From NCBI GenBank assembly GCA_023409265.1, contig JAEYHZ010000044.1, forward strand, positions 62,001 to 126,000: a stretch of DNA of 64,000 bases. The letters run 5' to 3'. The notes beneath the pieces were generated by a model. It searched no databases. It was given only the letters and a program-made list of their open reading frames with translations, and had not been told where the DNA came from. Position numbers and translations under genes: made by a program. This stretch comes from Bacillota bacterium. Its GTDB lineage: Bacteria > Bacillota > Clostridia > Acetivibrionales > DSM-1351. Every line of letters begins with the position of its first letter. The first letter of the stretch is position 1. This document shows positions 42,991 to 51,867 of the stretch, in pieces.

Positions 42991-43035
42991 GTGAGAATGT
43001 GGATTAACATTTTTTATATAAGAATCAGAATCTAA
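42991..43035 (+). CDS. Leader peptide 2 of hflX (14 residues)
   Basis: GTG start eight nt behind AAGGAGG, reading MRMWINIFYIRIRI and TAA. It shares F-[FY]-I-R-I-R with leader peptide 1. The hflX start is 103 nt downstream. An inverted pair GCACGG/CCGTGC (about 43036 and 43091) brackets the space between them, near the hflX ribosome site. The good SD and shared motif argue that it is translated. Confidence 0.6.
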   Translation: MRMWINIFYIRIRI

Positions 43036-43137
43036 GGCACGGTTCGTGACGAAGCCTCCAAATATCAATGGAACTAGTGAAATCATGACTCCGTGCTATA
43101 AAGTGTTTATTTTAGCATATCGAAGGAGAGATTGATT

Positions 43138-44397
43138 ATGATACAAAGACAAAGAGCACTTTTAGTAGGTGTAAATATAAATAACCAAACCAGTTTTAAA
43201 GAATCGATGGAAGAGCTTGGTAACCTGGCAGCTGCATGTGAACTTGAAATTGAAGGGGTGATTGAACAGAATCTGAAAGTAGTTAATGCTTCTTACCACA
43301 TCGGCTCGGGCAAAGTTGAAGAAGTAAGGCTGTTAATTGATGAAGCACAAGCCGATATTGTAGTTTTTAATAATGAACTGTCCCCATCGCAGTTGCGAAA
43401 TCTTGAGGATGCCCTTCAACGGGAGATAATTGACAGAACCATGCTCATACTTGAAATCTTTGCAAAAAGAGCAAAAACGCGGGAAGCAAAACTTCAGGTA
43501 GATCTGGCCCGGCTTAAATACATGCTTCCCAGACTGGTGGGCTTAAATGACGATTTAGGCAGGCAGGGTGGAGGTTCAGGGCTAAAAAATAAAGGCTCGG
43601 GAGAAACAAAACTGGAGCTCGACAAGAGAAGGATTGAGTCTAAAATAGCTGAACTGAGCAAAGAGTTGGAGCTGCTTGTAAATGAGCGCAACACTCAGCG
43701 CAGTAAGAGAAACAAAGCCGGACTGCCTTCAGTTGCACTGGTAGGCTATACAAATGCAGGCAAATCAACACTGATGAATGCGCTGGTTGAAGTTTATCAA
43801 AAGAATGCTGCGAAGAAAGTATTTGAAAAGGATATGCTCTTTGCAACCTTGGAAACTTCAGTCAGAAATATTACTCTTCCGGATAAGAAAGCCTTTTTGC
43901 TATCCGACACAGTAGGGTTTATCAGCAAACTGCCTCACGAGCTGATTAAGGCCTTCCGTTCAACTTTGGAAGAAGTTAAGACAGCAGACTTACTCCTGCA
44001 TGTGGTAGATAGTTCGAACCATAATTTCCTGCAGCAGATAGAGGTAACAAATGAAACGTTAAAGCAGATAGGGGCCGACACCATACCAACCATACTTGTA
44101 TTCAATAAAGCTGATTTAACTGATGTGACAGTTCCTTGTATAAAAGCTGGAAGGGTGTATATTTCGGCAAAGATGAATTCAGGGATAGAGGAATTGGTTC
44201 AGCTCATAGGTAAAAAAATATTTACACAGTATATGGAGTGTAAAATGCTTATTCCCTATAACCAGGGCAATGCAGTGGCATATTTTAATGACCATGCAAA
44301 TGTCAAGGCGGTTAGCTATGAGAGGGACGGAACCCTGCTTACTGTGGAATGCAGGGAAAGTGATTATAAACGGTTTGAGGAATTTGCAATTACTTGA
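43138..44397 (+). CDS. hflX: GTPase HflX (ribosome-splitting factor)
   Basis: About 419 residues. The N-terminal HflX domain (QRALLVGVNINNQ; VNASYHIGSGKVEEVRLLI; VVFNNELSPSQLRNLED) is followed by the glycine-rich linker (GRQGGGSGLKNKGSGETKLELDKRRI) and the G domain: G1 GYTNAGKST, G3 SDTVGF, G4 NKADL. HflX splits stalled or idle ribosomes. In Listeria a paralogue, HflXr, gives resistance to macrolides and lincosamides and is induced by attenuation; the long leader here suggests this copy could be that type. The start is ATG 43138 behind AAGGAGAG. Confidence 0.95.
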   Translation: MIQRQRALLVGVNINNQTSFKESMEELGNLAAACELEIEGVIEQNLKVVNASYHIGSGKVEEVRLLIDEAQADIVVFNNELSPSQLRNLEDALQREIIDRTMLILEIFAKRAKTREAKLQVDLARLKYMLPRLVGLNDDLGRQGGGSGLKNKGSGETKLELDKRRIESKIAELSKELELLVNERNTQRSKRNKAGLPSVALVGYTNAGKSTLMNALVEVYQKNAAKKVFEKDMLFATLETSVRNITLPDKKAFLLSDTVGFISKLPHELIKAFRSTLEEVKTADLLLHVVDSSNHNFLQQIEVTNETLKQIGADTIPTILVFNKADLTDVTVPCIKAGRVYISAKMNSGIEELVQLIGKKIFTQYMECKMLIPYNQGNAVAYFNDHANVKAVSYERDGTLLTVECRESDYKRFEEFAIT

Positions 44398-44433
44398 GGC
44401 ATCTACAATTATTTGAGGAATTTGCAATTAACT
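44377..44433 (+). repeat. Direct repeat at the end of hflX
   Basis: TTTGAGGAATTTGCAATTA occurs at the 3' end of hflX and again about 40 bp downstream (from about 44411), after the stop codon. This looks like a short tandem duplication. Confidence 0.7.
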
Positions 44434-44437
44434 GATA

Positions 44438-44488
44438 GAATTCTGCAAGATACTTTATGCAGGCCGTCAGTATGAAAATTTGTTGTGA
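44438..44488 (+). pseudogene. 3'-end remnant of a ParE-type toxin gene
   Basis: The frame EFCKILYAGRQYENLL and stop matches the end of the toxin at 42231-42533 (EIRRILYARRQYEDLL and stop), and the DNA matches closely, including the GATGAATG after the stop. Only 17 codons are left. Confidence 0.75.
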
Positions 44489-44503
44489 TGAATGTACTGT
44501 ATA

Positions 44504-44542
44504 AAAAAAGTCTGGTCATTTCCGAGCTGACCAGACTTTTTT
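44504..44542 (+). terminator. Terminator of hflX
   Basis: AAAAAAGTCTGGTCA and TGACCAGACTTTTTT form a perfect stem with a T6 end. Confidence 0.88.
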
Positions 44543-44686
44543 ATTAATTTATTACTAAAATTTAATCAAAATCAACTGGATTTGTAATATTTGGAGTGAT
44601 AAAATGTAACATGCCTATTAAATGTAAATTATGAATATTATTCCATAAGATTCTACAAGGTATTTTATATTTTTGGAGGAAGGATA

Positions 44687-46693
44687 ATGAAGAAGGTTTT
44701 GGCAAGTTTTTTAAGTTTTTTAATTATATTTAATTCACTTATGCTGGTGAAGGCAGAAAAATCAACTGTTCCGGATGAAGCCTCAGGATGGCAGACCGGG
44801 AGTATTTCATATATCGATAGCCTGAATCGTATTGTTTGTTTCCAAAATAAGTTATATATTGCTCTTGGAGAAGGAGGAACTATAAGAACCTCAACAGACG
44901 GCCTGAAGTGGACAGCTGATTTAAATGTTACGAAATACACTCCTTCGGAGCTATATGATATTGTCTGCACCAGGGATCAGATTATAGCAGTTGGAGAAAA
45001 GGGTACTATTTTGCGGTCTGCAGACGGAAGCAGCTGGACAGCTGTTAAACCGGCTACAAATAATTCAATAATAAAGGTTATATACGGCAAGGATTTATTT
45101 CTTGCCATTACCGATAAAACCGGCGAGATTCTGACCTCAAGGGATGGAATAAGTTGGAAATTGGGGAAAACTACCGCAAAGCAGTATATTTCTGATATGG
45201 TATGGAACGGAAAAGTCTTTGTTGCGGTTGGTGCAAATGGGGAAATCAGTACTTCAAAAGACGGGTTTGTGTGGCAAACTAAAGTATTAAAAAATAAGCC
45301 CACTTTTAATAAAATTTTATGGAACGGCAAAGTGTTTGTTACATACGGTACGACATCAGCAAGTACCGACGAATATTCTTATACGGCAGGCCAATACATT
45401 GCAAGCTCAAAGGACGGGTATAGCTGGAGTATTAAAACCATAAAAACAAAATATCTTGAAAAGAATTCTCGTGAGATATATAGTTCCTATTGTCAAAATA
45501 TTATCTGGAACGGAAAATCCTTCTATATTATCCTTAATGAACAAACCGGTTATCCTCCGGGTCCTGCAAGCAGGTTAATCGCTTATACATCCAATAATGC
45601 TTTGGATTGGAAACGAAATGAAACTAATATCGGCGGTGATTTTTTTCTTACAGTATGGACAGGTAAAGTCTTTGTGGCTGTATGTAATTACTTTGCTTTG
45701 CCAGGGTATTATTATCGTTATGATATTTACTATTCAAAAGACGGTGTCAAATGGGAAAAATCCGTTGAAGAAAATAAAGAGAACAGAAAAGCCAAAGATA
45801 TAATCTATGCTAATGGCAGAATAATTTCTGTTGGAGATTTTGGTGAAATAAGAAGCTCGACAGACGGCGTTAACTGGAATCAGGAGGACATTATCCATTA
45901 TCCCAGGCTTTGGGATGGAAAAAGGTTTATATCCGTTGATACCCAAAAATATTATATATACACCTCAAAAGATGGTTTGGTATGGAAAAAAGAAAACCAG
46001 ATTGATGGTAGTATTGCTAACGGCAGTTTACTCTGGACAGGAAATGAGTATATTAATTTTGGCTATAATTATATCTCTGCATCCAAAGATCTTATTACAT
46101 GGGATAAAACGGAATATGATTATACAGACAGTTTCTATAATGATATCGGAAGTATCTCCGTTTTCGCTGCCGATGGAAACAAGTATGTAATTGCCGGAAA
46201 TAACGGAACAGCGGTATCAAATGATATGAAGAATTGGGTATCAAGAAAAGCCCTGAACTACTATAAGGCTGTCACAATAGGAAAAGATAGCTTTGTGGCC
46301 TTAAATATATATGGTCAGATAGATGTGTCTGCTGACGGTCTTAAATGGAAAAGAGTTAAAATCAAAGATTATAAAAATACAATAAGTAAAATCATATATG
46401 CCGGCGATAAATTTGTAGGCGCCGGAACCAACGGAGATATATGGTACTCAGTAGACGGAGCAAATTGGACTAAAGCCGAAAGCACAGTTGATAAGCCCCT
46501 GAGTGATATTTGCTGGACAGGTAATGGATTCCTTGCAGTAGGCGCTGAAAGCACAATCATTGCTTCAAAGGATGGAGTTGAATGGCAGAAGGAAGAAGCA
46601 CCATTGGATATTTATTTTTCAAACATCTGTACAAACGGTAAAATTGTACTTATCAGCGGTATCAATGGCTTCGTATATAAATTATTGAAATAA
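44687..46693 (+). CDS. Secreted beta-propeller protein with 14 Asp-box-like repeats
   Basis: A signal peptide (MKKVLASFLSFLIIFNSLMLVKA) is followed by 640 residues of beta-propeller. I count fourteen S-x-D-G-x-x-W repeats, from TSTDGLKW to ASKDGVEW, about 45 residues apart, as in two seven-bladed propellers of the sialidase/Ycf48 (photosystem assembly-like) kind. No catalytic residues are evident. It might bind surface polymers or partners. GGAGGAAGG precedes the ATG. It stands alone, 138 nt before the MBOAT gene. The family's biological role is unknown. Confidence 0.8.
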   Translation: MKKVLASFLSFLIIFNSLMLVKAEKSTVPDEASGWQTGSISYIDSLNRIVCFQNKLYIALGEGGTIRTSTDGLKWTADLNVTKYTPSELYDIVCTRDQIIAVGEKGTILRSADGSSWTAVKPATNNSIIKVIYGKDLFLAITDKTGEILTSRDGISWKLGKTTAKQYISDMVWNGKVFVAVGANGEISTSKDGFVWQTKVLKNKPTFNKILWNGKVFVTYGTTSASTDEYSYTAGQYIASSKDGYSWSIKTIKTKYLEKNSREIYSSYCQNIIWNGKSFYIILNEQTGYPPGPASRLIAYTSNNALDWKRNETNIGGDFFLTVWTGKVFVAVCNYFALPGYYYRYDIYYSKDGVKWEKSVEENKENRKAKDIIYANGRIISVGDFGEIRSSTDGVNWNQEDIIHYPRLWDGKRFISVDTQKYYIYTSKDGLVWKKENQIDGSIANGSLLWTGNEYINFGYNYISASKDLITWDKTEYDYTDSFYNDIGSISVFAADGNKYVIAGNNGTAVSNDMKNWVSRKALNYYKAVTIGKDSFVALNIYGQIDVSADGLKWKRVKIKDYKNTISKIIYAGDKFVGAGTNGDIWYSVDGANWTKAESTVDKPLSDICWTGNGFLAVGAESTIIASKDGVEWQKEEAPLDIYFSNICTNGKIVLISGINGFVYKLLK

Positions 46694-46831
46694 TCATTTA
46701 TTCCTGCTTTTTTTGATTTCAGGTCAATCATATTTTCCTCACTGATATTATGACACCATATGCTAAACAATATTGTATTGTTTAGCAGAATATAGTAAAA
46801 TTCAAGTGAACATTTTATATAAGAGGTTAAT

Positions 46832-48298
46832 ATGTTATTCAACTCATTGGATTTTTTAATTTTTTTCCCTATAGTCACTGTTCTTTATTTCTTATTGCCT
46901 CAAAAGCTCAGATGGGTAATGCTTTTAGTTGCCAGCTGCATATTCTATATGTTTTTTGTACCCGCGTACATATTGATATTGATTTTTACCATTATAATCG
47001 ATTATATTGCCGGGATATGCATAGAACGGCTAACTGGTAAAAACAAGAAGATATTTTTGATAATCAGTATTTTCTCAAATATCGGAATATTGTTCTTTTT
47101 CAAGTATTTCAACTTTTTTAACGACAATATTGCAAGCATAGCCAGATTGCTGCATTGGAACTACCCCATAGAGAATTTATGGATAGTACTTCCCATAGGC
47201 CTGTCCTTTCATACCTTTCAAAGCCTCAGCTATGTCATAGAGGTATACAGAGGGCATCAAAAAGCCGAACGGCATTTTGGGATATACGCATTATATGTAA
47301 TGTTTTACCCTCAGCTGGTGGCCGGTCCCATTGAGAGGCCTCAGAACATGCTGCATCAGTTTTATGAGTATCACAGGTTTGATTATAAAAGGGTTACAGG
47401 CGGCTTGAAGCTGATGGCATGGGGCTTCTTTAAAAAGGTTGTCATTGCTGACAGGCTGGCACTCTTAGTTAATCAGGTGTATAACAATTCTGGTGATTAT
47501 ACAGGTCTGCCGCTGGTTATTGCCACAGTGTTTTTTTCCTTCCAGATATTTTGCGACTTTTCAGGCTACTCTGATATAGCCATAGGCGCAGCACAGGTTA
47601 TGGGCTTTAAACTAATGGCTAATTTCAGGCGTCCCTACCTGTCAAAATCGGTATCCGACTTCTGGAGAAGGTGGCATATATCACTTTCAACCTGGTTCAA
47701 GGATTATTTGTACATCTCACTGGGCGGAAATCGAGTATCCAGGCCCCGCTGGATGCTGAATCTCTTAATAACTTTTTTGGTCAGCGGTTTGTGGCATGGG
47801 GCCAACTGGACATACGTAATATGGGGAGGACTTAACGGCTTGTTTCAGATTATCTCCTATATTACGGGCAAGGTGAGAAACAAGGTAACAGACGCCGTCA
47901 GGATAAAGAGACTGCCTGCATTACATACACTGATACAAATATTTATTACCTTTGTACTTATAAGTTTTACATGGATATTCTTCAGGGCAAACAGCATGTC
48001 CGACGCCTTACATATTATCAGCAGCATTCCCCGGGGATTGTTTGATGCAGGCTTGATAAGAAAGCAGTTTGCAGGTCTCGGTTCAATTGGATTTGATACA
48101 TTCTACTTCTTTATAAGCATTACATTAATTATATTTATGGAATCAATACATCTGCTTGAAGAGACAGGGAAGAATATTTGGAATATATTATCAACAAAAC
48201 CGGCTATTATAAGATATTCTGTATATTATCTGTTTATTTTGACCATTCTCATGTTAGGAGAATTTGGAAGTAATGAATTTATTTATTTTCAATTTTAA
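46832..48298 (+). CDS. MBOAT-family membrane O-acyltransferase (AlgI/DltB-like)
   Basis: A 488-residue polytopic MBOAT protein. It begins MLFNSLDFLIFFPIVTVLYF, as AlgI-like proteins do, and has FYPQLVAGPIERPQNMLHQF, FDYKRVTGGLKLMAWGFFKKVVIAD, the SDFWRRWHISLSTWFKDYLYI block and the catalytic histidine in LVSGLWHGANWTYVIWGG. Such enzymes move acyl groups across the membrane onto extracellular polysaccharides. The next gene, 12 nt downstream, encodes an AlgJ/SGNH-like partner, so they likely O-acetylate a surface polymer together. Confidence 0.95.
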   Translation: MLFNSLDFLIFFPIVTVLYFLLPQKLRWVMLLVASCIFYMFFVPAYILILIFTIIIDYIAGICIERLTGKNKKIFLIISIFSNIGILFFFKYFNFFNDNIASIARLLHWNYPIENLWIVLPIGLSFHTFQSLSYVIEVYRGHQKAERHFGIYALYVMFYPQLVAGPIERPQNMLHQFYEYHRFDYKRVTGGLKLMAWGFFKKVVIADRLALLVNQVYNNSGDYTGLPLVIATVFFSFQIFCDFSGYSDIAIGAAQVMGFKLMANFRRPYLSKSVSDFWRRWHISLSTWFKDYLYISLGGNRVSRPRWMLNLLITFLVSGLWHGANWTYVIWGGLNGLFQIISYITGKVRNKVTDAVRIKRLPALHTLIQIFITFVLISFTWIFFRANSMSDALHIISSIPRGLFDAGLIRKQFAGLGSIGFDTFYFFISITLIIFMESIHLLEETGKNIWNILSTKPAIIRYSVYYLFILTILMLGEFGSNEFIYFQF

Positions 48299-48310
48299 AA
48301 GGAGTCAGTT

Positions 48311-49339
48311 ATGAATGGGGTCTCTAAACTTTTAATTAAAATACTATTTTTATCAGTATTGGCCCTTGTGCCAAATACCTATATTAACACGCATTATGAT
48401 CCCTACGGGATATACCGGACCGATTTTACCGGGCAGAAGATTGAACCCAATCAACGCTTCATTAAGGTCAGGTATCTGTTGGTTAACCCTGATAAATACG
48501 ACTCTTATATCTTCGGGTCTTCAAGAGTAGGTAATATCCCGAATGAAACTTTAAAGGACGGAAAGTGGTATAACATGACCATTTCCCAGGGGATTCCGTC
48601 TGAACATTTGTATAATCTAAAGCTGCTTATAAAAAACGGCGTAAAAATCAAAACAGTTATGCTTGGACTGGAGGATTTCTCATATAAGCTTGAATCTCCG
48701 TCCGAAAATGGAGAGCTGATCACAACACCTTACTCAGAGTCTGTTGTTGACAATATAAAATATTACATAAGATATACTTTTAAGCCTCCAAAGAAGGAAA
48801 TACTTGAGCCGTATATAAACCCGAAGGAAGAAAACTTTCCTGTCTTCTATGATTTATTTAATACCGGCAGGCCAATACATACAGAGATAGATGAGTATAT
48901 AGATACACATAAGGAAGAACATATTAAAGATAAAAAATTTAAAAATCCATCTGTACATAAAACGGAATTTATGGAGCAAACCCTGAAGGACATACAGGAA
49001 TTTGTTGATATATGCAGGCAAAACACAATAAAGTGCACTGTATTTATTAATCCGACATATAAGAGTACATACCTGGCAAATAATCCTGCTCAATTTATTG
49101 AATTTAAAAAAAGACTGGTGCAGATTACGGATTTTTATGATTTCAGCGGTATAAACTCAGTGACAAAGGATCCGTTTAATTACTATGAAACATCTCATTA
49201 CCGGGTTTTTATTGGGGAAAAAATGCTTGCCAGGATGTTTGACAACTATAAGAAGATATCGGTTCCAGATGACTTTGGAGTCCTGGTATCAAAAAATAAT
49301 ATTGACGCTCATATCAAAAAATTAAAGTCACAACTATAG
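48311..49339 (+). CDS. AlgJ/SGNH-like partner protein of the MBOAT acyltransferase
   Basis: One N-terminal membrane anchor (LLIKILFLSVLALVPNTYI) and an outside domain. GSSRVGN near residue 70 is in the position of the SGNH block I serine, and TSHYRVFIGEKMLARMF near the end holds the S/H of the last block. This is the layout of AlgJ-like proteins that finish O-acetylation after the MBOAT step. A strong SD (AAAAGGAG) follows directly after the MBOAT gene. The exact polymer is unknown. Confidence 0.7.
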   Translation: MNGVSKLLIKILFLSVLALVPNTYINTHYDPYGIYRTDFTGQKIEPNQRFIKVRYLLVNPDKYDSYIFGSSRVGNIPNETLKDGKWYNMTISQGIPSEHLYNLKLLIKNGVKIKTVMLGLEDFSYKLESPSENGELITTPYSESVVDNIKYYIRYTFKPPKKEILEPYINPKEENFPVFYDLFNTGRPIHTEIDEYIDTHKEEHIKDKKFKNPSVHKTEFMEQTLKDIQEFVDICRQNTIKCTVFINPTYKSTYLANNPAQFIEFKKRLVQITDFYDFSGINSVTKDPFNYYETSHYRVFIGEKMLARMFDNYKKISVPDDFGVLVSKNNIDAHIKKLKSQL

Positions 49340-49503
49340 GAACAGTCACTCACTTAAACTTTCGGAATTTATTATTCAACTATTCCCTTGTTTTGTGATA
49401 AACTGTTTTTAATAAAATTTTTATAACATCGGGTTTTGTAACCAACCTATGAATTTACGGCCACTGTGCGGCTCAAAGCCATAACGTGGCTCAGGAGGTT
49501 GAA

Positions 49504-49905
49504 ATGCGTAATTTATTGAAGGTACTTGGATTTAGTATACTTGACTCCGCTTTAATCATAGTACTGCTGATTTCTATAATAAGACTTAACCTGCCCATGC
49601 CGGGTACTTATATTGTTTACTCCGTATCGGCAATACTTCTGCCATTGGTGATACTGCTTTTATATAACCGTTTTCTGGGAAGGGAAACTCTTTTAGTCGT
49701 CCCTGTCAGCTTTATACTGTCGGCATTATATTCCCTGGGAGTATCCCTTTACAGCTATTACGGTACTGGGAGTTTCTCAGGAATGTTTAAGGAGCTGATG
49801 TATTTTATATACTTCTTACCCTCAATAATATATTGCGGTTCCGCATGGCTTATCTTTGCCATAATAGTGAGGCTTTCAAAAGAGCCCAGAAGAAGGGAAA
49901 TATAA
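49504..49905 (+). CDS. Small membrane protein, four helices
   Basis: I do not recognise it. The 133 residues form about four membrane segments (FSILDSALIIVLLISIIRL; VYSVSAILLPLVILLLY; LVVPVSFILSALYSLGV; YFIYFLPSIIYCGSAWLIFAIIV) and a short basic tail. The start is ATG 49504 behind AGGAGG; the frame opens 18 nt earlier at a GTG in that site. It lies alone before murI, with a 135-nt gap. Confidence 0.7.
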   Translation: MRNLLKVLGFSILDSALIIVLLISIIRLNLPMPGTYIVYSVSAILLPLVILLLYNRFLGRETLLVVPVSFILSALYSLGVSLYSYYGTGSFSGMFKELMYFIYFLPSIIYCGSAWLIFAIIVRLSKEPRRREI

Positions 49906-50040
49906 CGGGGCAAAGGCGGTAAGGAAATTTTTCTGAAACCGGAAAATTTCTGCTGAACCTGTGCGTTATAAGGGTATACTTTATAAGTATGGATTGTATA
50001 TTGTGAGTTTTGCAGATTACAAAGGAGTTGAGTTTATACT

Positions 50041-50817
50041 ATGAGAACAGATAGAATAGGCTTTCTGGATTCCGGATTTGGAGGAATAACAGTTCTGAGT
50101 GAAGCTCTGAGGCAGCTTCCTGATGAAAATTACATATATTACGCTGATAATGAACATGTACCTTACGGCAACAAAACAAAGGAAGAGGTACATTATTATG
50201 TTTTCCAGGCGGTAGATTTTCTGGTAAGCCAGGGAATAAAGGCTCTGGTGGTTGCCTGCAATACTGCAACAAGTATCGCTGTCAGAGATTTAAGAAGCAA
50301 ATATTCTTTCCCTATAGTGGGTATGGAACCTGCGGTAAAGCCGGCTGTTGAAAACGGAAACGGAAAAAGAGTACTTGTTCTTGCAACACAATTGACCCTT
50401 CAGGAGGAGAAATTTCATAATCTGGTACAGAAAGTTGATCACGAACATGTGGTTGATTACCTGGCTTTCCCCGAACTTGTGGAACTTGCAGAAGCTATGA
50501 TATTTGACACTGGGAGAGTAATACCCGTTATAAGAGAAAAGCTGGCAGGCTACAATTTTGACAATTATAAAACCTTTGTTTTAGGCTGCACTCATTTCCC
50601 TATTTATAAAAATATATTCAAGCTTGTGCTGCCGAAGCATATTGATGTAATAGACGGAAGCAATGGAACCGTCAGATATCTAAAACGGCTGATGGAGGAG
50701 AAGGATATATTGAATACCTCCGGAAAAGGCGGCCAGATCAGTTACTACGATTCCGGGATCAAGGTTGAAAACCGGCAGAGATTGGAAGTTTTTAACCGGC
50801 TGCTTTCAGAATGTTGA
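50041..50817 (+). CDS. murI: Glutamate racemase
   Basis: A complete racemase (258 residues), making D-glutamate for peptidoglycan in the cytoplasm. DSGFGGITVL opens it, the first catalytic cysteine is in VVACNTATS and the second in LGCTHFPI, with NEHVPYGNK and VVGMEPAVKPA-like blocks between. AAAGGAG lies 13 nt before the ATG, a long spacing, but no other start fits. It is followed by a 250-nt gap in which I see nothing. Confidence 0.95.
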   Translation: MRTDRIGFLDSGFGGITVLSEALRQLPDENYIYYADNEHVPYGNKTKEEVHYYVFQAVDFLVSQGIKALVVACNTATSIAVRDLRSKYSFPIVGMEPAVKPAVENGNGKRVLVLATQLTLQEEKFHNLVQKVDHEHVVDYLAFPELVELAEAMIFDTGRVIPVIREKLAGYNFDNYKTFVLGCTHFPIYKNIFKLVLPKHIDVIDGSNGTVRYLKRLMEEKDILNTSGKGGQISYYDSGIKVENRQRLEVFNRLLSEC

Positions 50818-51067
50818 TCCAGTTAAATTGTCCAAATACAATTCCATAGTACAGATATATTTTTAATTCATAGTATAATTTTAATTTTAAAAGTACAAAT
50901 ACAATTTTCATCATGCCTAAATCTAATCTGATAGTTGTAACACATTTCTGACCGTTAACATAAAATGTAATAAACGCTGATAGTAATTGACAGCTCAAAA
51001 GGGCGTATTTAACCCGCCTGGAGGGGTAGTCAAATTTACATTTTATGTTGTGGAAGGAGAGGAGATT

Positions 51068-51454
51068 GTGGGAGAAGAGTTTTTCAATAACAACAATGGT
51101 CTGACTATTAATGGAAATATTGTAAATGCTTTAGCCAGAAGAATTGGCGAAACTGTTACTATTTTTACGAAGAGCGGCGGAGCATCAGGCTGCGGATTTA
51201 CAGGAGTACTTCTTGGAGTAAATGATTGCTTTGTTAAACTTTTAAGCCAGATTGGCCCTGCCCCGGGCTGTGCACTTGGAAACGCCTGCAGTGGAACACC
51301 GTATGCGAACGGAATAGGCTGTCTGGGAAATATGGGCGAAAACAATAACGGATTTGACAACGGGTTCGGCAATGGATACCCCATCAGATCTGTTGGTTCA
51401 GTGACAGATATACCTATTGATAGTATAGCAGCCTTTGTTCATAATGCAGTTTAA
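51068..51454 (+). CDS. Hypothetical small protein, Asn/Gly-rich C-terminal segment (possibly spore-coat related)
   Basis: The 128 residues begin with an N-rich stretch (EEFFNNNNGLTING), then a beta-rich region (LARRIGETVTIFTKSGG; GFTGVLLGVNDCFVKLLS) like a small SH3/Sm-type barrel, then Cys (ALGNACSG, GIGCLG) and NGFDNGFGNGYP repeats, ending IDSIAAFVHNAV. Similar short proteins occur in spore-forming clostridia, but I do not know a function. The start is not settled: GTG 51068 has AAGGAGAGGAG just upstream and is preferred; earlier in-frame starts lack a useful SD. Confidence 0.55.
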   Translation: MGEEFFNNNNGLTINGNIVNALARRIGETVTIFTKSGGASGCGFTGVLLGVNDCFVKLLSQIGPAPGCALGNACSGTPYANGIGCLGNMGENNNGFDNGFGNGYPIRSVGSVTDIPIDSIAAFVHNAV

Positions 51455-51499
51455 ACTAATTTGTAAATACTGTATGACAACATTTTATAACGAGGTGAT

Positions 51500-51690
51500 A
51501 AATGTCCCCTACCTCTACTGGATTTGAGAAGCAGTAGGTGGGACATGAGACTTTAAGCTCTGCTCCCAGGCACAGCTTAGACTCTCATTTCTCTCTTCTA
51601 ACCTCTCACCTCCAGTATGTAGCGGGTACCGCTTCGGTTTAAGGCGGTGAGTATACCTCCCGCTTCGTTTAAACGCTTATAGAAAAGTTG
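51500..51690 (+). ncRNA. Candidate structured RNA upstream of glgC
   Basis: Three consecutive strong hairpins. GTCCC-CTACTG pairs with CAGTAG-GGGAC (51505-51544). ATGAGA-AAGCT pairs with AGCTT-TCTCAT (51544-51589). AGCGGG-TACCGC pairs with GCGGT-TACC-CCCGCT (51621-51664). A strong terminator follows at 51693. No ORF fits. It could be a stand-alone small RNA or a leader that controls glgC at the terminator. I recognise no known riboswitch class. Confidence 0.55.
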
Positions 51691-51692
51691 AT

Positions 51693-51738
51693 AAACCCCC
51701 TTGGGCCTGACCCGTTGAAGCAGGCTCAAGGGGGTTTT
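51693..51738 (+). terminator. Strong terminator before glgC
   Basis: AAACCCCCTTGGGCCTG and CAGGCTCAAGGGGGTTTT form a long stem; it ends the structured segment upstream and lies 130 nt before the glgC start. Confidence 0.85.
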
Positions 51739-51867
51739 GCGTCTTTGATGGACATATATGCCACCCATTTATTTTTATTTTAAACAGGAATAATTATCAC
51801 GAATGTAGAATTATTTTAGTAGATTAGATAGATTTATAGATAAAATGAATTACCGGGAGTTGATGCA

